DNA from: Lunularia cruciata
Taxonomy: Eukaryota; Streptophyta; Marchantiopsida; Lunulariales; Lunulariaceae
Assembly: GCA_948567375.1 (NCBI GenBank)
Contig: OX419759.1
Location: 1,279,303-1,343,302 of the forward strand
Reading direction: 5' to 3'
Length of the DNA: 64,000 bases
Part shown: in pieces, positions 45,293 through 56,620 of the stretch
Numbering within the stretch: position 1 is the stretch's first letter
How the letters are laid out: each line of letters starts with the position of its first letter
The notes under the pieces: model-generated
What the model was told of the DNA's origin: nothing
The model's database searches: none
The model's input: only the letters and a program-made list of their open reading frames with translations
Made by a program: the position numbers and the translations under genes

Positions 45293-45709
45293 CTAGACTT
45301 CTCTTATTAGATCCATGAAACATCTATTGGTCTTATAGAAAATTGCCGTCCCTATGACATATAGAGTTAGATCTTGCCTGGGTGATTTTTCTTGAACCCC
45401 AAGGATTGACCATTTGTGGGTTCTCACTACTTTCTTCCTCCAATCTACCATAGGGTTGTAATGCTCCATCCATGGCATGCCTAAGATTGCATCATAAAAA
45501 ACTAATTGTATCACTCTCCACTCAATTGCTTCCTGATATTCTCCTACAAAGAGTGTGACCCATCTAGGTAATGATTCAATCCTCTTTGTTTGCTCGTTAG
45601 GAAAGTCTACTTCTTCACTCCCATCTCTTTGTAGATCCATTCCCAATCTTATTGCAAAAGAGTGAGATAAGAAATTCTCTATTGCTCCCAGATTGATTAA
45701 TACTCTCAC
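45293..45709 (-). pseudogene. Family D aspartic protease
   Basis: RVLINLGAIENFLSHSFA stands where family proteins have V-L-I-D-S-G-A-T; the catalytic Asp is Asn, so it would be inactive. ILGMPWMEHYNP and VDW follow, as in retropepsin-like plant proteases. About 139 codons open. Lies between the zinc knuckle and RT. Confidence 0.8.
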
Positions 45710-45959
45710 TTGATTGATTGCCTTTTAGGACTCCATTCACAACAATCAATTTTGAGGTTACTTTTTGGGATCTTTGCGCATTAGTCTTCTTCTTTCCCTC
45801 ACTTCTCTTCTTCCTTATTGAGCCAGTAAGGCAACAAGGAACATTTACTGGCAATCTTTGATTTCCGAAGTGTTTTCCATCTCCTTCTCTTCAATGCGCC
45901 TCTCCATGTTGTTCAAAGATTGCTTGTACAAAGGCCAAGGGCTTCTAGGGAAACAAGTG

Positions 45960-46854
45960 CGACAATTGGTAGATATGTGCCCAATACGGCCACAATTGTA
46001 ACAAAGGCGTTGTTCTCCTCAAGTTCCTTCTCCTTGTGAGACTCCATCTCTTTGTTCTTCTACTCATCCATGCTCCCCTTGAAGGGTCATGCTCCTTGAT
46101 CTCAAAATCAAAGGTTACCCAATGCCATCGATACTAGTCCACCCATGTGTAGCATTTCTACCCAATAATGTTGAGGTAGAACTACTCCTTCACCTCCTTC
46201 CAATGTTCTTGCTATTCTTTGCGCACAGGTAATGGCTTCAAATACCGTGTGAGGATTTTGCACCATGACTTCTTGGCAAATCCACTCTTTTAATCCTTGT
46301 TTGAAATTGTCGAGGGCCTCTGCTGGACTCATGTTGGTTATTACGACTTGTAGATCTAGAAATGCCTCCACATACTCTTGTACGTTGCTCTTCTGTCTCA
46401 ATCCCCATAGTCGGGTTCGAGCCATCTGCACAGAATCTACCGATTGGAAATTCTTTAGCAATCCTTCTTGCATTGCTGTCTATGTGACCTCCCTTCTCCC
46501 TGCCAACATGGATTGTTCCCAAACATCATACCACGTGAGGGCTTTATTGGTCAAGTACCCACATGCAAACACGCTTGTAGCATGCTCCGTGATCTCTGTT
46601 GAGAACAATCGGAAATATAGATTCATTCTCAAGATCCAATTTTCCACTACTCCCATCATATGCTGCCCCTTGTAAGGATAGATGTTGCAGGTCGTCTTCA
46701 TCCGGAGTAGCAATGTGGCTTCATCGTTTGTAGGTACAGGTGCGTCTCCAAGTACTTTAGTCACAAGTACTAGGTTTTGAGACGAGTCTTCTTCTTGCAT
46801 GGCTTGATCTTTCTTGAGGATCTGCACTTGACTTTGTAATGTCTCCATGGTCAT
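45960..46854 (-). pseudogene. Family D gag with zinc knuckle
   Basis: Starts near 46854 (METLQSQVQILKK, a short coiled coil), then the capsid-like stretch with WILRMNLYF and ALTWYDVW, the LRQKSNVQEYVEAF block, and a CCHC knuckle CYNCGRIGHISTNC (about 45964-46005). Frame shifts at about 46476 and 46100. Packages the RNA in active relatives. Confidence 0.82.
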
Positions 46855-47502
46855 CTTAATCTCTCAAAATTCATTCAACATCCCGTGCATTCCTTGCACC
46901 AGCTCTTGCAATTGCGGATCCATGGTTCCTACAACACTCAATTGCTAATGTCTACTTCAATACAGAGTCAATATGATCACTCTAGAAGGCACACAAACTA
47001 TTGGAACTACCATTGGGACCTTAGAAGCTATCACTCGTTGATAATACTCCTCGCCAAAATTCCTCACCACAAAATCTCTAAAAATCACTTTTGGTCTCAT
47101 TACATAACGGATTTCTACTTGAGTGTTGAAAGGGAGAAGATTTGGGACATTCACATCCATATCATTGTAGTAGAATGTAGATTGTCAAATCCTACTCTCT
47201 GTCATATATCACCATAAGTAGAATCACTGGGTTTGGTGAGTTCATCATCTTGTCCATGAATTCTGCGCCAAAGTGATAAACTAGCAATACCCTCATTTTC
47301 TCACGTTGGATGTACATAACCTTGAAGTGGAATGGATTTGGGAATGGAAAGCTAGGTGTGGGAAATTGTCCTCCAGGTGCATCCATTCCGTCCGCTCTCT
47401 AAAGTCCAGTCTAGCAATTACTCTATGTTCTCCACCTCAAATTACTCAGTTTCAATAGTCCATTGTCTTCCAAGAGGGGTGATCCACTCTCTTGGACTAA
47501 GA

Positions 47503-47520
47503 CACTCGCTCTGATACCAT
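47503..47520 (-). other. Family D primer binding site
   Basis: TGGTATCAGAGC (47509-47520 in element sense), directly next to the 5' LTR. It matches the 3' end of plant initiator methionine tRNA as commonly used by Ty3/gypsy elements. Confidence 0.88.
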
Positions 47521-48246
47521 TGTAATACTCCAAGGACAAGTGAAGAGAGAAAAACACAGATTACACACTCAACATTCGGTGCCCAAAGGAGCACCTTCTC
47601 TTTATTATATAGACAAAGAGGATCTTCTCCAAGGAAGCTCCACCATAGGATTAGGCACACAGATAGGTGACATGTCAGCAAGCTCCAAACTTCGATTACT
47701 TACTTGGATAGGTGACATGTCGGTCTTGGTCCTATCTAGTTGGTCAAACAAGCTTTGACCGGAGGGAATCTTGTAGGGAATCTTCCTCTAGGAGTCTCAA
47801 AATCATGTTGGAAAGCTCACGACAAGACAAAATAGGGAGGAGGGAAGGCCAGCCCCTTCTTTGTTGGGGGGGGGAGACTATATACATTTTTGAGGTCTAA
47901 TTCATCTGTTTAGGCCTCCGAAATTGCCTTCAAAGATTTTAGACATATTTTGGTTCCTACTTTATTAGTAGAAGTCCCCTTTTGGTGATACCTTTTTTTG
48001 ATCTGTTTGGTCCATCATGTGTAACATCCTTCCAGATGTTACCAAACCAATTCTCATCTTTAAATCATATGTCTAGCTATTGGTTTTAAAGTTCTCAAGT
48101 CTATTTTGGTTTATGCTCTATGAGTAGAAGTACTCTTTTGGTGATACTTTTATTTGATCTATTTTGACCATCTTGCATAACATTATTCTAGATGTTATTG
48201 AACCAAATTTCACATCTAAATCATATGGCTAGCTCTTGGTATTACA
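47521..48246 (-). repeat. Family D 5' LTR
   Basis: 726 bp, TGTAATAC...GTATTACA. Aligns with 40967-41703 throughout. It also matches solo copies at 43741-44434 and 55873-56615. Confidence 0.92.
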
Positions 48247-48251
48247 GATGC

Positions 48252-50370
48252 TAAGGAAGCTTGCCGGTTGAACCATAGCCCATGGCCAACCAAGGTAATT
48301 TGAGATCCCAATCTCCCAATTTGTGATGGCTTCTTTGCAAACCATACTTTTGCAATCCTCTTTTCATCATTTGAATCACTCTCTCTACTAAGCCATATGC
48401 ATTAGGGTGATCTCAAGAGGTAGTATGGTGATCAATCAAAGCCTTGTCACACAAAACTTGAAACTCCCTCAAGAACTTTATACCTTGATTAATTAAAACC
48501 TCAATGGTACACCAAAATGACTAAAAAACTTGATCTAGTAATGAGTAAGCAGTTCCTTTACTGGACTTGTCAACAAGTGATACCAACTTAATCCACTTGG
48601 AGAAGTTCTCCATCATCATCAAAATGTACTGATGATGTCTCACAATCAATGGTAAAGGTCCAACAAAGTCCATACTCCAATGGTCACCCAATCCCATGAT
48701 AGGTAATGGATGTAACTATGGCATAAGAGCATTAAAGAATGCTCTAACTTGATCACAACCACACATTTGGCAACAAACTATTTTACATTGGTCTGTATAC
48801 CAATAATGACTCTAGAGGAAACTATATGTACACTTTACTTCAGAATGTCCTAGCTCTCCATGAGTATGATGGACCAATTATGGTCTCTAAGATTTTTATC
48901 TTAGAGACTTGATAGTACTTGCACTCTACCATCCTCTCCTACACAAAAAAGATGTTTGTCCTCCAATCTAAACCCTTTGGCTTGTTGAAGAACATGATCT
49001 CTTTCCTTCCCACCAACTATGCCACCCATAACACCAATGAAAAGATAATATATCATTAAGACATTATCATGAATGTCTTGCTGAATTGTACCAATATTTT
49101 CATCCTCTAGATCTATGACTTCAATAACTCCTATATGCGCTAAGAGAGATATCTCCAAAACCTCAAAAAATAAACATAGAAAGATAGATGCATGCCAACC
49201 TAACACCATCTCTTCAACCATCTCACCATGCCAATGTGCTCCAATCTGATCATATTGGTTGGGATATGGGTTTTTATTCAACCTATCTACATCATAGTAC
49301 ACCACTCCAGGTCTATGAATAACCATGAAATCATATTCCTATAAAATCAAAGCCCATCATGCAAGCTTCCTTGAAAGCTTTTTGGATGCTATCAACCACT
49401 TTAGTGGTTTATGATCAATGATGAGAATGAAGGGATTACCAAATAGGTAACATAAAAAATGTGTTATTGCTTATATTACTGCCAAACACTCCTCCTCATA
49501 TGAACTATACTTTGCCTCCGCTGAATTATAGGAGCGACTAGCATAGACTACCACAAACTTCTTTGCCTTATCATCATGTTGGGTGAGCATTGCTCCAAGC
49601 TTCAACATACTCCAATCAGTGTGAACTTGGAATGGTCATCCCCTGATTGGTCTCCTAAGAATAGAAGAAAAACCTCTCCTTCAGCTCTATAAAAGCGCTC
49701 CCCTGCTCATCTCCCCAACACCACTCTTGTGTAAGGTTGGTCAGCTTTATCAAGGCCTTGGCAAATACACTAAATCCTCTAACATATTGATGATAGAAGT
49801 TTGCTAACCAAAGGAATGCTTGCACTCTACTTACATCTATAGGGCAAGGAATATGTGCAATAGACTCCACCTTGGTCTGTTGAACACCAAGTCCTCCAAG
49901 ATAGATAGTGGGACCCAAATACTCAAACTTGCTTGTGGAAGAATCTACACTTCCCAAAATCTAATTTGAGTCCATGAGATCTCAATCCCTCAAACACCTC
50001 CAACAAATGCCTCTCATGCTCCTCCATAATAGCTATAGACCAAAACATTATCAATATAGTACCAAGCAAACTCCAATCCTGCTAGGATCCTATCATAAGC
50101 CTATGGAACTTGATAAGAGCATTCTTTAACCCAAATGGTAAGAACTTCCATTGATATAACACATCCTTACCATGAGGATCAATAGCACAAAATGTTGCCT
50201 TGGACTTATCCTCCTCCTTGATCAGTAATTGATTATATCTTTCTCAGAGATCTAAAGTATTGAAGACCTTTGCATGCCCAATTGCATCAAAGATATTCTT
50301 TGGTACAGGTATGACATACAAATCAGCCCTTGTAACAATATGGATTTCAGCAAAGGTTCCTTCCCAAAGC
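48252..50370 (-). pseudogene. Family C pol remnant, main part
   Basis: RT near 50250-50330 (NIFDAIGHAKVFNTLDL) and 49655-49957 (FEYLGPTIYLGGLGVQQ, GFSVFAKALIKLTNLTQ, WCWGDEQ), RNase H about 49330-49600, then a 142-codon open frame (48901-49326) from HRPGVVYYDVDRLNKNP to FCVGEDGRVQVL that links RNase H to integrase, and integrase to 48252. RT upstream of 50370 is replaced by family B LTR sequence. Better preserved than the plus-strand copy, but with stops. Confidence 0.78.
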
Positions 50371-50384
50371 CACCTCACTTGGAA

Positions 50385-50653
50385 TGCAAGTAAAGCTAGT
50401 TGTTTACTTGTTATGAAAGCTAAGGTAGTCGGGAAGCTTCCTTCAAGAAGCTCCCTACTTGGTGTGCAAGCTAATCTAGTTGGGAAACTTCCTAAGAAGC
50501 TTCTTTGTAAAGCTACCTCATTGGCATTTATGTATCTCAATACTTGGAAGGTATCAAGAAGTTTCCTAGATGCTTCTAAAATATTCTTAAAATACTTGGC
50601 TAGTTTGTCATATGTGCTAATCTCTTAGCCTCTACTAACTCATCTACTAATTC
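50385..50653 (-). repeat. Family B LTR, copy next to family C
   Basis: From TGTAACAATATGG (50653 in element sense) through GAA/TTC-rich units (GGGAAGCTTCCTTCAAGAAGC at 50438-50458) to about 50385, where it meets family C RT. The end with TATA box and TTTTACA is missing, so the junction is a truncation and not a clean insertion. Confidence 0.7.
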
Positions 50654-50659
50654 CATATT

Positions 50660-51490
50660 GTTACATATTCTCTTGCCACTAGTTGGTGATGTCCTCATTT
50701 CCATGGGATCTTCAAACTCTTGGATGGTCATCTTCTATTGCGGAGATGAGAGAAAAAGGTTCCTATGTGGCATTATTAAGGGGCTATCTTTTCCAAAAGA
50801 CTTTTTACTTAGTGTGGCATTGGCGGCCATGTTGGATATTTTGACGTGCAAGTATGGGATCAACTTCATACTCCTCATGATCATTGACAAAGATGGGAGG
50901 AGGAAGGAGAAAAGTGGAAAAGGAAAATGGACTAGAGACAAAGAGTTTCAACCTGAAAATATGACCAACATGATGGATTTGCATATGACTAGACAAGACA
51001 AGACAAGTCAATGAGCAATAAGAAAACTTATTTAGATAGTATTAAATGGAATTATCCAATTAGGAGTAAGTTTATCGACTTGGGTATCAAGTGGGAGAGG
51101 TAAATTACTAGAAGAAAGCATGACCTTATCACCTAGTTGGAAGTGAGATCACAATGATGATTATCAACATATTGCTTTTGCCAATTTTGAGCAACAAGGG
51201 AATGAGACCTGGATTGTTGTATGGATTTTGATATGGTTGACAAGAAGGTGGAAGTATAAGGAATGTGAGATGGTGGGGAAACAAGAAGGGAATCTGGAAC
51301 AAGTGGACCTTGGCTAAAATTAAAGAAGAAAGGGGATGTTTGTTTAGTTGGAGTTATTGTAGCTAAACTCAATAGCCACAAGGTAAGCATTCAAGTTGAT
51401 ATGGTGAATGTTGACAAAAGTACAAAGTATATCCTCCAAGGTATGATTTGCATGTTTGGTTTGCCCATCAATTTGAGAATGATTGAAGCC
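50660..51490 (-). pseudogene. Family B chromovirus integrase end and chromodomain
   Basis: From high to low: DGQTKHANHTLED (end of the integrase core, about 51460), EFSYNNSN (51344), VPDSLL (51275), the C-terminal module with VGDK-like residues near 51130, then chromodomain pieces HEEYEVDPILAR (50870-50905) and ATWEP (about 50745). Aligns with 62560-64000. Upstream pol is absent; sequence beyond 51490 is unrelated. Confidence 0.75.
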
Positions 51491-52553
51491 CCTCAACTGA
51501 GCTTCTCCCCTAGACTTTCTTAGCCTCTGCCATGGCTTGTCATTCAGCAATGTTTTCTTTACTTCCTTATCCTCGTACACAAATAAAATTTCAATAAAAT
51601 ATAATGTAAAGTATAGATAAAAAAATGAATTTCAATCACAAGAAAGTAAAACTTTTGCCCGCAGGTCCCAGAATCTTACCAGCAATTTCTAAAAATGAGG
51701 CTTAGCCCCATCTCCCTCGTTTGTTTTATCCTTGTACGGCTTGACGGTAGCCTGTTTTAATTTATTTCTCAAAGACATAAAGTGCTCACATGACTTCTTT
51801 TTCGTGTTGGGCAACATGATAAATACAAACTAAAGATGCATTCGTGCTTGTGATGCGGAAAGAGATGAACGGTACTTTGTCTAGTAGTTACGATCAATGT
51901 ATAATATACTAATAATAAAACTGAACTTCCAATATCGAAACTGTTTGTTCACGATAAAGGGCGTATTATTGCATGTACGTCCTCACATCCTCATGTATAG
52001 TCACGAAGAGTAAAAGTTTGAATACGTGTGAAAAAGTGGACTTGTGCACTGCTTAGACCATCAAGGCTGTAAGTGATGATTTTTCAAATGCGGAAGGATC
52101 GATGCATTATACGAAGATAATTCTTTTCGTTACGAACTTATCTATGGAACGAAGATAACTCTATTAGTTACGAGCTTACCAATGGAACAACTGTTGTTAT
52201 CCAAGAAACTCCAACTTGATAACTCCCGAGAACTATGGACGTGATAGAGAAGTGGTTCTTAACAGCACGGGCAGAGGTTTTGAAAAAGCTCAATCTACGC
52301 AGGTGTCTTTCGTGCTCCGAGAAGAATTTCAATTTATCTTGCTCGTGAGCAAGATAATACGAAGTCTGTCCATATGGTGTGGCGGTTCAATTTCTATGCT
52401 GGCTGAATCGAAATAAATCAAAAAGAATGATTCGTAAGTTTGAAATATTATGAAGTTCTATAGACCACGTGCATTTTGAACTTAATGTACGTAGTAAATT
52501 GAGTAAGTCAATGGGTCTTCATTATGAGTTTTTAAACAACTTATCAGCGGAAC
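51491..52553. other. Mostly unrecognised; one E-tail piece
   Basis: 51694-51760 (plus) is an E-tail piece: GAGGCTTAGCCCCATCTCC and CCTTGTACGGCTTGACGG, cut before the terminal GTCGCC. The rest has no gene. ACGAAGATAAYTCTWTTMGTTACGA occurs twice (about 52109 and 52149), a ~40-bp tandem duplication. Confidence 0.55.
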
Positions 52554-52650
52554 AGGCGACCGCAGAGGAGAACAAGAAGGATGGGAAGACCTCGTCAAAG
52601 TGTACAAGGATAAACCATAAGAGGTAAATGGGGCTGAGCCCCAACAACTT
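52554..52650 (-). repeat. E-tail only copy
   Basis: GGCGACCGCAGAGG, AGAAGGATGGGAAGACC, GTGTACAAGG, and hairpin 1 as TGGGGCTGAGCCCCA (stem intact, the stop codon in the loop changed). Similarity to the E family ends just past hairpin 1, so only about 95 bp were copied. Confidence 0.75.
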
Positions 52651-52807
52651 GGCGTTTTCATTGGAATCACGGAATTCAAGATTCCCAAGGACAATGGTAG
52701 ACTAATCTTCCATAAGTATGGACTCTGGTACATAACGGGAGCTACAAATGCATCACTTGGACAATGTTAGAGTTATATACATCTTGTCTTGAAATGGCAG
52801 GGAAGAA

Positions 52808-52880
52808 ACCTCTGTTTTTGTCTCACCCTTGTACCGCTTCATCGGTCTTCCCATCCTTTGTGTCTTCTACTTGGTGGCCC
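52808..52880 (+). repeat. E-tail only copy, opposite orientation
   Basis: TTTTGTCTCACCCTTGTACC, CGGTCTTCCCATCC, GTGTCTTCTACTTGGTGGCCC plus T residues. It lacks hairpin 1. It lies between two minus-strand tails. Confidence 0.75.
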
Positions 52881-52906
52881 TCTTTTAGATACACCGAGAA
52901 GAAAGG

Positions 52907-53005
52907 TGACCGCATAGGATAACAAGAAGGAGGAAAAGATCCCATCAAGCCAAAGGAAAACATAGGAAGTAACTTTGGGCCTACGCCCCAATAGAATTTT
53001 TTACA
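52907..53005 (-). repeat. E-tail only copy
   Basis: GGTGACCGCATAGG, GAAAAGATCCCATCAAGCC, then hairpin 1 as TTGGGCCTACGCCCCAA. Similarity stops at CCCCAATAGA. Confidence 0.75.
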
Positions 53006-53037
53006 TATAATAAAGTTTTGTGGTTTGACGGGTTGAC

Positions 53038-53334
53038 TTATCTCATTCGTACAACTCCTCTTTCATCGTCCTTCCTATCACGTTTAAGAACTTTTGATAG
53101 AAGAATTATGGGAGTCTTTGGTGATACCATTGGGCTAGGGATGTTTGAGTGTGTGATAGAGGATTTGGCACGTAGATAGACGGCTTTGCCGATGTCGTGT
53201 GGAGCGGTTGGCTTGCTATCTGTGGAAGAGATGACATCTATAACATTTTTGGGTAGTTGTGCTCTCTCAGCACCCCTAGTTTTCTCTCATTTTGTGGTTG
53301 TTGATAGGCCGGTTTTGGAGACTTATGTGATCCT
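53038..53334 (+). mobile_element. E7: internal E fragment
   Basis: About 297 bp of the RT C-terminal coding region: CCTTCCTATCACGTTTAAG, then frame LLIEELWESLV in decay, GGVGLLS-type stretch near 53205 and DRPVLETY near 53305. Both ends are internal to the element: the left abuts a tail in the other orientation, the right a short stretch before a K LTR. Confidence 0.8.
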
Positions 53335-53349
53335 ATGATATACTTGGCC

Positions 53350-54053
53350 TGTAATCCTATTGATGCATGTATGCTCCATTGGGATATTAAGTTTATTATT
53401 GCAGGTAGTGGAGAGATATTGTCGATATGAAACTTAACTAAGCTTCTTCTTCATTAGTCATGGTTAGCTAGAGTTGATCCTAGTTAAGATAAAATTGACC
53501 CTATTTTAGAGGAAGGGAAAAGAGTTAACATCACTATTTTGTCTTCTAGTGTATTGACTTGGTATGCATTCTTAGTTATTTGCTTTTGAGGAAAGAGTTC
53601 AAAACTCTTGGGCCCATAAGCCTTATTGGTGCAGATTTCTCTATAGTCCAAGTACAACTCACATGAAAAAAGCCTTGACTTGGTTGGTAGGTGAAGACAA
53701 GACCACCTACCCATGGGATTATTCCCACGTTCTTGGATATTCTTCTAGACTTTTTGACCTTATTTGAATTTTAGTCTAGTAACTTGAGTTACTTTGGGAA
53801 TTAGTAACTTTGCTGTGTAACTTTTTGCAAGTATAAAAGCTAGGGATGATGAGGTTCTCATCATCCTTTCATTTGCAACTCTATCTCTCTCATTGAATTT
53901 TCTAGTGAGCAATGTCTTGAGTCTTGGAGGTGCTTTGAGTTCTAGCCTTGGAGGAGTGTGATGGAATTGGAGTTCCTTGCCTTCTTAGTCTATGAAGCAC
54001 TACCTTAATAGCTACAAGAGGTTCATCTTGAGTGAGAGACATGCCAGCTTATA
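53350..54053 (+). repeat. Solo LTR, family K, copy 2
   Basis: 704 bp aligned with 62799-63488: TGTAATCC start, GTATAAAAGC (decayed TATA box, about 53830), CT-rich leader, and AGCTTATA end where other copies have GGCTCACA. Flanks GGCC and GACC differ at one base. Confidence 0.7.
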
Positions 54054-54255
54054 GACCCTCTGCCGACCACCATGAGGATGAAGGATGGACAAAACTATAA
54101 ATTGCTAACCCCACCCCACCAGTTTGAACTTTTTTGTTATTTTACTTTTTGCTTTATGCTCTTTTTACTCTCTTGTGATCCATGATGCATGTGATGACAC
54201 ACAAGGAATAGAATCTTTATTGATAGGGAATTCCTTGGTTTTTCAAATGAGTGCT
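54054..54255. other. Sequence upstream of the coiled-coil pseudogene
   Basis: T-rich (TTTTTTGTTATTTTACTTTTT near 54127). No promoter can be argued from it. Confidence 0.35.
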
Positions 54256-55872
54256 ACATGAAGAAATAAAAATACTTATCATGATGGGAAAGACACACAA
54301 GAAGGTGGCTATAGCAAAGAGAGGGGAAGTGGTGGGAATCATGAGCAAATTGCTTGAGATTTTCAATGGGGTCTGTATTGTAGGATGAAATATATTGAGA
54401 GTGAAATATGAATTCCCTATTGTGGGATTGGGGTTTGGTAGATGTATCTCTTTTTAGAAAATTTGACACAACCCTCAGCGATTGAGTAGGAAATCTTTCT
54501 AAGCTAATCCTGTCATGTGGATGGAGGACCATTGGTAGCAAGTTATGGGAGAGGATTGCTTGCCATTTGGTGAAATTCATTTGGACACACTGCATGATTG
54601 TCCCAATAGGAAATCGAAGGAGAGAAAAGATAACTCATTTGTGGCTGGAAAGTCCACCAATAGATAGAAGATTGAAGATATGAAGGACCCGACCAAGTGC
54701 ACCATCACCACAACTATAATGTGGTTGTTTTGGTCAAAGACAATGAGTTATGTCCACCAAAACCAGGCAATTTTCTTCCAATTGGTACATGAGAAGAAAC
54801 TTGTTAGCTGGGCAAGGATCTTTCAAGAGAGTGTCACTAAATTGCTCAATGACATGACCATAGAGAACACGACAATTGTGGCCTCCTTCATTGTCCACTG
54901 CTACATTGGCATGAAAATGTTCACGAACAAGGAGAAGGAGAAATTTCTAGGGCATTTCCATCACCCAACCTTCTTCTTCTTTGGCAACATGGAGTTTCCT
55001 AAGGAGATCATAAAGTACCATGACATGGACAAGACCTATTGGCATATGAGGAAGTTTTTGAGAGTGGAAGAAGCATATAAATCCATCACATTCTAGAGGG
55101 AGATACTAGTAGCAAGGCCAAAGAAGTGAAAACAACCTTCCGAGAGAAATCTCAAGAGAGCAAGATAGCCTTAGATGAAGCAATAGGTTCATGTTCTCAA
55201 CCCATCTAAATCTCCTAAGGCACATGATGGGAAGAGTTAATGGCCAAAACAAGGTTGAAGACAAGAAGTGAAGGGTCTTTTACATGTATTTCATCACCCA
55301 TAAAAAATGACAAATTCACTCTCTCCATCAATGATGAAGTCCAATCTGTTGCGTTGGGTATACAAGAAGTAGAAATGTTGTGGACAAGGGGAAAATGCCA
55401 ATGAGGGATGAAAAGGTTCCTAAGGAGCACCCACTTGCACCCATGTCATCATTGGGAATGAAACACCCAATGACAGAGTTAGTTCAAGGGACCAACAATG
55501 CAGAGGCATGCCCTTCTCAACAAGGTCCTACCATACCATAAAAACAGCCAGCTATGTCGCTCATAGCAAAAGAACAAATGGCAGAAAACAAAGAAGTTTC
55601 CAAGAAGAAACAGGGAGAAGATGAAAATGTTGTTGAGATGGCCAAAGAAAAGATTGGTACTCACAAAGAGATCAAAAAGTTCTATCCCAATCAAGACCAG
55701 ACTTCCACCACCGGAGGCAATGAAGGAGTTGAAGAGAACATCCAAATAAAATCTCTTCCTTGGTTGATGTCCATATACATGGTCAACATAGTGACATTGA
55801 TGATGGAGGCCCTAGAGAAAATAATACCAACCTACCAGAATTAGGACCTCAAATTAAAGGAACCTTCCAATC
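54256..55872 (+). pseudogene. Unrecognised coiled-coil protein gene, 5' part
   Basis: A coding-like stretch with few stops. The longest frame, 54680-55096 (138 codons), contains QAIFFQLVHEKKLVSWARIF, MTIENTTIVASFIVHCYIGM and IIKYHDMDKTYWHMRKF. Similar sequence, shifted in frame, precedes it from about 54275 (SKLLEIFNGVCIVG). After 55096 there is a Lys/Glu-rich stretch (55554-55844: AKEQMAENKEVSKKKQ). It resembles the N-terminal domains of plant transposon-associated proteins only in a general way, so I do not name it. It is split at 55872 by a solo D LTR. Confidence 0.5.
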
Positions 55873-56615
55873 TGTAATCCGAGGATAGAGAAACATAACA
55901 TAGAAACACAAATTCCAAACTCAAACTCTCATGCTCCATGAGGAGCACCTTCTCTTTATTAAATAGCCAAAGGGGATGTCCTCCAAGGAAGCTCCACTAT
56001 AGGATTAGATACAAGGATAGGTGACATGTCAGCAAGCTCCACCCTCAGATCACTTGCCTGGATGTGTGACATGTCGGTCCTAGCCCTATCTAGTTGGTCA
56101 AACTAACTTTGATCAGAGGGAATCTTTTAGGGAATCTTCCTATAGGAATCTTAGAATCACGTGGTTGAGGTACTGTTGGAAATTTTTTGACGAGACAAAC
56201 CTAGGAGGATGGAAGTTCAGCCTTTCCTCCACTAAGGGAAGGGGGAATATGCATATTTTTAGGCTTAATTCATCCATTTAGGCCTCCAAAATTGCCTCTA
56301 AAGTTTTCAGGCTTATTTTAGGTTCTGCCCTATTAGTAGAAGTGCTCATTTGGTGATATTTCTATCTGATCTACTTTCTCCATCATATGTAACATCCTTC
56401 CAGATATTACCACCCCAAGTTTCACCACTAGATCATATGCCTAGCTATTGACTCTAAGGTTTCTAAGCATATTTTGGTTTCTGGCCTATTAGTAGAAGTA
56501 CCCTTTTGGTGATGCCCCCATTCTAATCTATTGAGTCCATCATGTTTAGCATCCTCCCAGATGTTACCAAACCAAATTTCATCTCCAGATCATTTGTCTA
56601 GCTATTGGTATTACA
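55873..56615 (-). mobile_element. Solo D LTR with CAATC duplication
   Basis: 743 bp, TGTAATCC...GTATTACA, same orientation as the full D element. Flanked by CAATC at 55868-55872 and 56616-56620. Confidence 0.92.
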
Positions 56616-56620
56616 CAATC

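Larger units (their letters stand above)
40967..48246 (-). mobile_element. Family D chromovirus, full-length (Ty3/gypsy)
   Basis: 7.28 kb with two LTRs, primer binding site, gag, protease, RT, RNase H, integrase and chromodomain in that order on the minus strand. It is flanked by GATGC at 40962-40966 and 48247-48251. The uninterrupted host sequence is seen in the plus-strand family C copy near 3640-3690. A solo D LTR sits inside its RT/RNase H junction. Coding frames are broken, so it is not autonomous. Confidence 0.92.

Noticed and set aside
40967-48246. Family D as an active element
   Set aside because: The protease Asp and the first integrase Asp are Asn, frames are broken in gag, RT and integrase, and pol contains a solo LTR.
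50735-51014. Open frames on both strands near 50735-51014 as genes
   Set aside because: They are frames across the decayed family B chromodomain and its neighbour sequence; the true reading is the minus-strand chromodomain.
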